Positions 61,601-64,000 of a stretch of 64,000 bases of DNA are shown here, one piece after another; positions within the stretch are counted from its first letter, which is position 1; each line of letters opens with the position of its first letter. Where the stretch lies: positions 150,511 to 214,510 of the forward strand of contig PS015059.1 of NCBI GenBank assembly GCA_048213135.1. Direction: 5' to 3'. The translations under genes and the position numbers were made by a program. The notes beneath the pieces were generated by a model that was given only the letters and a program-made list of their open reading frames with translations, was not told the DNA's origin and did not search any database. This DNA comes from Reclinomonas americana ATCC 50394 (Eukaryota; Jakobida; Jakobea; Jakobida).

Positions 61601-64000
61601 AGCAGTTGTTGCCGACACGTTGCTGGCATTGGTGGTGGTGTCCACGATGACCGTTGCTTGCGTGGTGAACGATGGCGACGGTGTGCTGAAGACAGGCTGC
61701 GCGTCGCCCGAAAACGTCACCACCATGCGACACACGTAGCTGGTGGTGGCAGAGAGGCCACTGGCTGTACCGTTCACCGTCACGTCACTGGTAGCACCGG
61801 TCGTGATGGGCGACGGCGAGGCCGCAAATGTGATTCCCATATTGCCGTTCAGTAGTGGCACGGTGGTGGCACACTGGAACGACACCGTCACATTCGGATC
61901 GCCATTCGGATTGACTTTACCCTGCAGCGCTACCTCCGTGGCTCGTGCGTTCGTCGGCGCGTCCAGAGTGGCCACCGGCAGCGGCAGTGTCGTGAACGTC
62001 AGTGGAGTGGTGGTGCGAGAGCCGCCAGTGGCCGTGGCCACGGCGCGGAAGGCGTACGCCGAGGCAGCACTCAGACCCGACACTGTCACACTCTTGGTGG
62101 TGACTCCAGTGCCGCTCAGCACCGAGCCAGCCACCGGCACCGATGTTCCCATACCCAACTGCAGCAGCGCATCCGATGCCGCATACTCGAACGCCAGCGT
62201 CACGTCAGGCCCATCCAGTGCGTCGACATCCGCACTAAGCAACACCGATGTGGCGCGTATGGTCGATGCAGCCTGCAGTACCACCGACGGCAACTGCGTC
62301 GTGTGGCGCACCTCAAAGGCGGCGGCAGTCGGCGTGATGTTGGCCACCGTGGCCACCAAGCGCACCGTGTACGACGTGTTGACGGCGAGGCCGCTCACAT
62401 TCGCACTCACGTCCATCGGCATGGCAGTGATCAGTGGACTGGGAGAGGCCGGTACGGTGACCGCGGTACCCGCACCCATGGCTGTCGCGTAGTACTCGAA
62501 CGACAGACTGACCGAGTCNNNNNNNNNNNNNNNNNNNNGGAACCGTTGCCAGTCACACTGCCGTTCAACGTGAACGACGAGCTGGTGACGGCGGTGGCGG
62601 CTGTGTTGGCCACGGTCGGACGTGCCAGGGTGGTGAATGACTGCACTGGCGCAGTGGCCGTACCAGTGGCCACATCACGCAGTTGGTAATAGTAGGTCGT
62701 CGACGGTTGCAGGTTGACCAGAGCCACCGTCAGATTGGTGACTACCATGCCGCTGGCGGTGGGCGGCGAGGCGGCCACCGCCGTGCCATTGCCACCGGAC
62801 ACATCAGCAGCGCTAACACTGGAGTAGTCGAAGAACAGCGTGCACGAGCCGTTATTGGGATTGACGGTGCCCAGGAGGGTGGTCGAGCCGGCCAGCACAT
62901 TGCTTGTGCCGGTGACGGCCAGTGTTGGTGTCGACAATGTCGAAGCGCTGATGAGGGCGCCGTACAACTCGCGTTGCGTTGGACACTGCACGACGGCTCG
63001 GAACCACACCGTGGCACCAGCACTTAGTCCAGTAAGAGCTGCCGTGAACGGCGTGGTGCCAGTGACGGTGGCGGGAGTGGCCGATGCGGTGGAATAGCTC
63101 GCCGGCGCCGTCGGAGGCGTCAGTGAGCGAATGGTGCTCGTGCCAATGTCGGCAGCAAACAACAGCGGTTGCGTGGTGCTACTGGGAATGAGAACCAGAC
63201 CCTGGAGATTGGTGAAGCGCGCCGTGGTCACCGAGGAACCATCTGTGGAGCCCGTCGATCCGTGCACACCGGCCACGGTTGACACGCTGCCGGTACGCGT
63301 GACACGACGCACGGTGGTGCCACAGGCAACGTACAAGAGGCTGGCGTACCCATCGAACGTCATTTGCGAGGGATTGTTGAAGGTGGCCGCTGTCGCCGTA
63401 CCATCTGCACCGCCTGCCACACCTTGCTGGCCAGCCAGTACATCCGACTGGCCGCTGGCCAGATCCACCCATCGAATGACCTGGTTGACCGAGTCGGCCA
63501 CATACAGACGCCTGGAGGCGGCATCGAGCGCCACACCCTGTGGAGTGTTGAACTGCGGCGTTGCACCCACAACAAAACCGGCGCTGTCGGCCTGACCGCT
63601 GACAGTGCGCACGGCGCCGAGAGCGGTGACGCTGCGTACTGTGTGTGCAGCTGCGTCAACAAGGAACGCCAATCCGAAACCATCGGCGACAATCGCCGTC
63701 GGCTGTCGGAAGGTGGCATACGCACCGGTGCCGTCGGCCACACCGACAGCACTCGGCCGTCCAGCCACCGTACGCACTGCACCCGAGCTCAGATCGACAA
63801 GGCACACTCGCGCGTTGCCCGTGTCGGCCACCCACAGCGAGTTGGACGATGCGTCGTACGCCACTCCCTTCGGTGTGTTGAAGCGCGCCACAGCCGCTGC
63901 GCCATCGGCACGACTTGCCGTTCCCAGCTCGCCCGCCAGGGTCGTCACTGGGATCTGTGCCGTGTCAATCGCCAACTTGCGAATGGTGTGAGTACCACTG
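45956..64000 (-). CDS. Giant polycystin-1-like receptor (5' end outside window)
   Basis: One gene on the minus strand, at least about 4,900 aa, entering from the right edge. First exon in view runs from the edge to 57325; then 57110-56758, 56672-56346, 56274-55885, 55805-55545, 55481-54831, 54750-54412, 54336-54262, 54189-53926, 53853-53497, 53418-53110, 52943-52861, 52782-52661, 52578-52482, 52415-52277, 52197-52042, 51986-51852, 51780-51737, 51668-51205, 51137-51008, 50940-50803, 50734-50416, 50358-50153, 50082-49962, 49860-49699, 49637-49601, 49524-49457, 49391-49223, 49147-49065, 48991-48929, further exons, then 46159-46112 and 46029-45956. All listed internal phases agree. Order: NHL, FN3-like array, NHL, EGF-like, Cys repeats, REJ-like, GPS, multiple transmembrane helices with polycystin-type W..S...P-K segments. 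Exons between 48.9 and 46.2 kb were read but not fully fixed. Likely a cell-surface or ciliary membrane receptor/channel subunit; ligand unknown. Confidence 0.8.
47415..47452. repeat. (AC)n microsatellite
   Basis: About 16-18 CA units in an intron of the polycystin-like gene, just left of its 47465-47880 exon region. Confidence 0.9.
49699..49860 (-). other. GPS (GAIN-type autoproteolysis) motif exon
   Basis: Encodes LCVYWN..SAWRSDGC...CECNHLTDFSV: the expected GPS spacing of Cys and Trp, ending with HL-T, the cleavage site in GAIN/GPS proteins. It sits immediately before the first transmembrane helix, as in polycystin-1, PKDREJ and adhesion GPCRs. The preceding intron uses a GTTACG donor. 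Confidence 0.88.
49962..53853 (-). other. Ig/FN3-like and REJ-like ectodomain region
   Basis: Fifteen short exons encode beta-rich segments (for example VVYCTLADLEASTEYSSLQV, FRYTWRMYPAG, FTFRVNGFRDPDEPG) followed by a mostly helical stretch (about 51500-50800: LLVLERANSTTLSAML, RFAETVDNALTMLSAV) typical of the REJ to GAIN transition in polycystin-family ectodomains. REJ assignment is from position and pattern, not from a profile search. From exon 52943 onwards phases are mixed, unlike the repeat region upstream. Confidence 0.55.
53926..56672 (-). repeat. Seven copies of a Cys-containing ~110-aa repeat
   Basis: Exons 56672-56346, 56274-55885, 55805-55545, 55481-54831, 54750-54412 and the pair 54336-54262 plus 54189-53926 encode about seven copies. 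Each has an LxGxGL strand, R-x-x-R-L-E-P-G-x-S-C (RLEPGASC, RLEPSPTC, RLEQGSTTC, RLEPGPSC), an LPxGxYSVCVD strand (YSVCVD, YTLCVE, YTVCAD, WSVCVD, YSLCLD, YSVCLD, YRVCVD) and an end resembling ALxVG. Every exon here starts and ends in phase 1. The two conserved cysteines may pair. A TIG/IPT-like fold is possible but I cannot prove it. Confidence 0.75.
56758..57110 (-). other. EGF/laminin-like cysteine region
   Basis: About 118 residues with patterns CLPCLNGGRCDNGVNG, CLCVARYDPGTRCATC, CLSGRFGPSCAGVCGCQNGG and CTCP, i.e. EGF-like or laminin-type units. It is joined in phase to CPSNQFGITCSGG at the end of the preceding exon. Confidence 0.8.
57530..58560 (-). repeat. Second NHL beta-propeller block
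   Basis: Repeats of the form FNRPTRVAV...LYVADAQNFTVRRV...VWTVAG with G-A-DG linkers; about five to six blades, for example GLSSDGLGSLWVADSGNHVL and SVAADSQGVYVWVADTGNQ. These form an NHL-type propeller, usually a binding module. Confidence 0.85.
60392..60411. other. Assembly gap (20 N) in the coding array
   Basis: Interrupts an FN3-like repeat between its PAT and YFYR elements. The frame does not continue if the gap is really 20 bases. Confidence 0.95.
62519..62538. other. Assembly gap (20 N) in the coding array
   Basis: Interrupts an FN3-like repeat between GNGS and VSLSFEYY. As with the other coding gap, a 20-base insert breaks the frame. Confidence 0.95.
63085..64000 (-). repeat. First NHL beta-propeller block (continues past the edge)
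   Basis: Blades with FNTPKGVAYDASSNSLWVADT, FRQPTAIVAD, FNTPQGVALDAASRRLYVADS and FNNPSQMTFD, separated by VRTVAGR-like strands. The visible reading frame is open to the edge and begins with TIRKLAI, itself a blade end, so more blades lie to the right. Confidence 0.85.

Larger units (their letters stand above)
58560..63100 (-). repeat. Array of about 14 FN3-like repeats
   Basis: Units of about 110-120 aa with a conserved pattern: P-x-V start, an ATxVxLxGxVNPNG-like strand, VSFEY strand, an A-S-P-x-x-x-x-G turn, LSGLQPATTYYYR and SFTTLP at the end. Thr, Ser, Ala and Val dominate, with almost no Cys. Two nominal gaps lie inside (60392-60411 and 62519-62538). The whole array is in a single exon. 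Confidence 0.85.

Noticed and set aside
57325-63999. The NHL/FN3 part as a bacterial contaminant contig
   Set aside because: It joins in phase to EGF-like and later exons of a spliced gene. Transfer from bacteria long ago remains possible.
1-64000. tRNA, rRNA or snRNA genes
   Set aside because: I looked for tRNA-like T-loop and anticodon arms and for rRNA blocks and saw none convincing; a covariance-model search would be needed to exclude them.

Overview
The window is nuclear DNA from an intron-rich, gene-dense, GC-rich unicellular eukaryote. The evidence is many short introns (mostly 45-135 nt, GT..AG, often pyrimidine-rich before the acceptor), organelle-targeted metabolic enzymes (glycine cleavage H protein, branched-chain E2, a mitochondrial carrier) and typical eukaryotic factors (PAF1, RAD51B, FCF1, CD2BP2, WDR83, UBX and FYR proteins). 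I cannot name the species from sequence alone. An apusomonad-like or similar free-living protist is a guess. Two artefact-like tracts beside a gap resemble 454-era sequencing.

Layout: 275-3575 (+) is a tandem pair of paralogous secreted proteins. 3920-7929 (+) is a very large SF2 helicase-like protein. 8285-11468 (-) is a membrane-anchored protein with PsbP/Mog1-like domains. 11553-13980 (+) PAF1. 14264-15141 (-) Asp/Glu racemase family. 15189-17671 (+) BTB-BACK-TLDc. 17763-18732 (+) GcvH. 19007-20531 (-) RAD51B. 20567-22008 (+) type II membrane glycosyltransferase-like. 22051-23938 (+) CD2BP2/LIN1. 24066-26865 (+) an FYR plus MCRS_N protein. 27136-28762 (-) GMPPB. 28979-31721 (+) DBT. 31834-33312 (-) mitochondrial carrier. 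33673-34711 (+) FCF1. 34822-35823 (-) ribulose-phosphate 3-epimerase. 35881-40367 (+) GRAM-VASt lipid-transfer protein. 40472-41361 (-) Cys-rich membrane protein. 41559-42987 (+) WDR83. 43024-45923 (+) PUB-UBX protein. 45956 to beyond 64000 (-) is one giant polycystin-1-like receptor gene covering the last 18 kb.

Most genes are unrelated housekeeping genes; I see no operon-like functional cluster. Gene pairs are tightly packed: divergent starts are 35-57 bp apart at three places, and the last two genes end 32 bp apart. The gene models were built by hand from reading-frame continuity, splice phase and family motifs. The internal exons listed are phase-consistent, but individual splice sites remain predictions.

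The two most notable signals are (1) the polycystin-like giant (NHL repeats, about 14 FN3-like repeats, NHL repeats, EGF-like, seven copies of a Cys-containing repeat, REJ-like region, GPS, polycystin-type transmembrane region), and (2) a second class of 5' splice site, GTTGCG/GTTACG, used by roughly a fifth of the introns I modelled.
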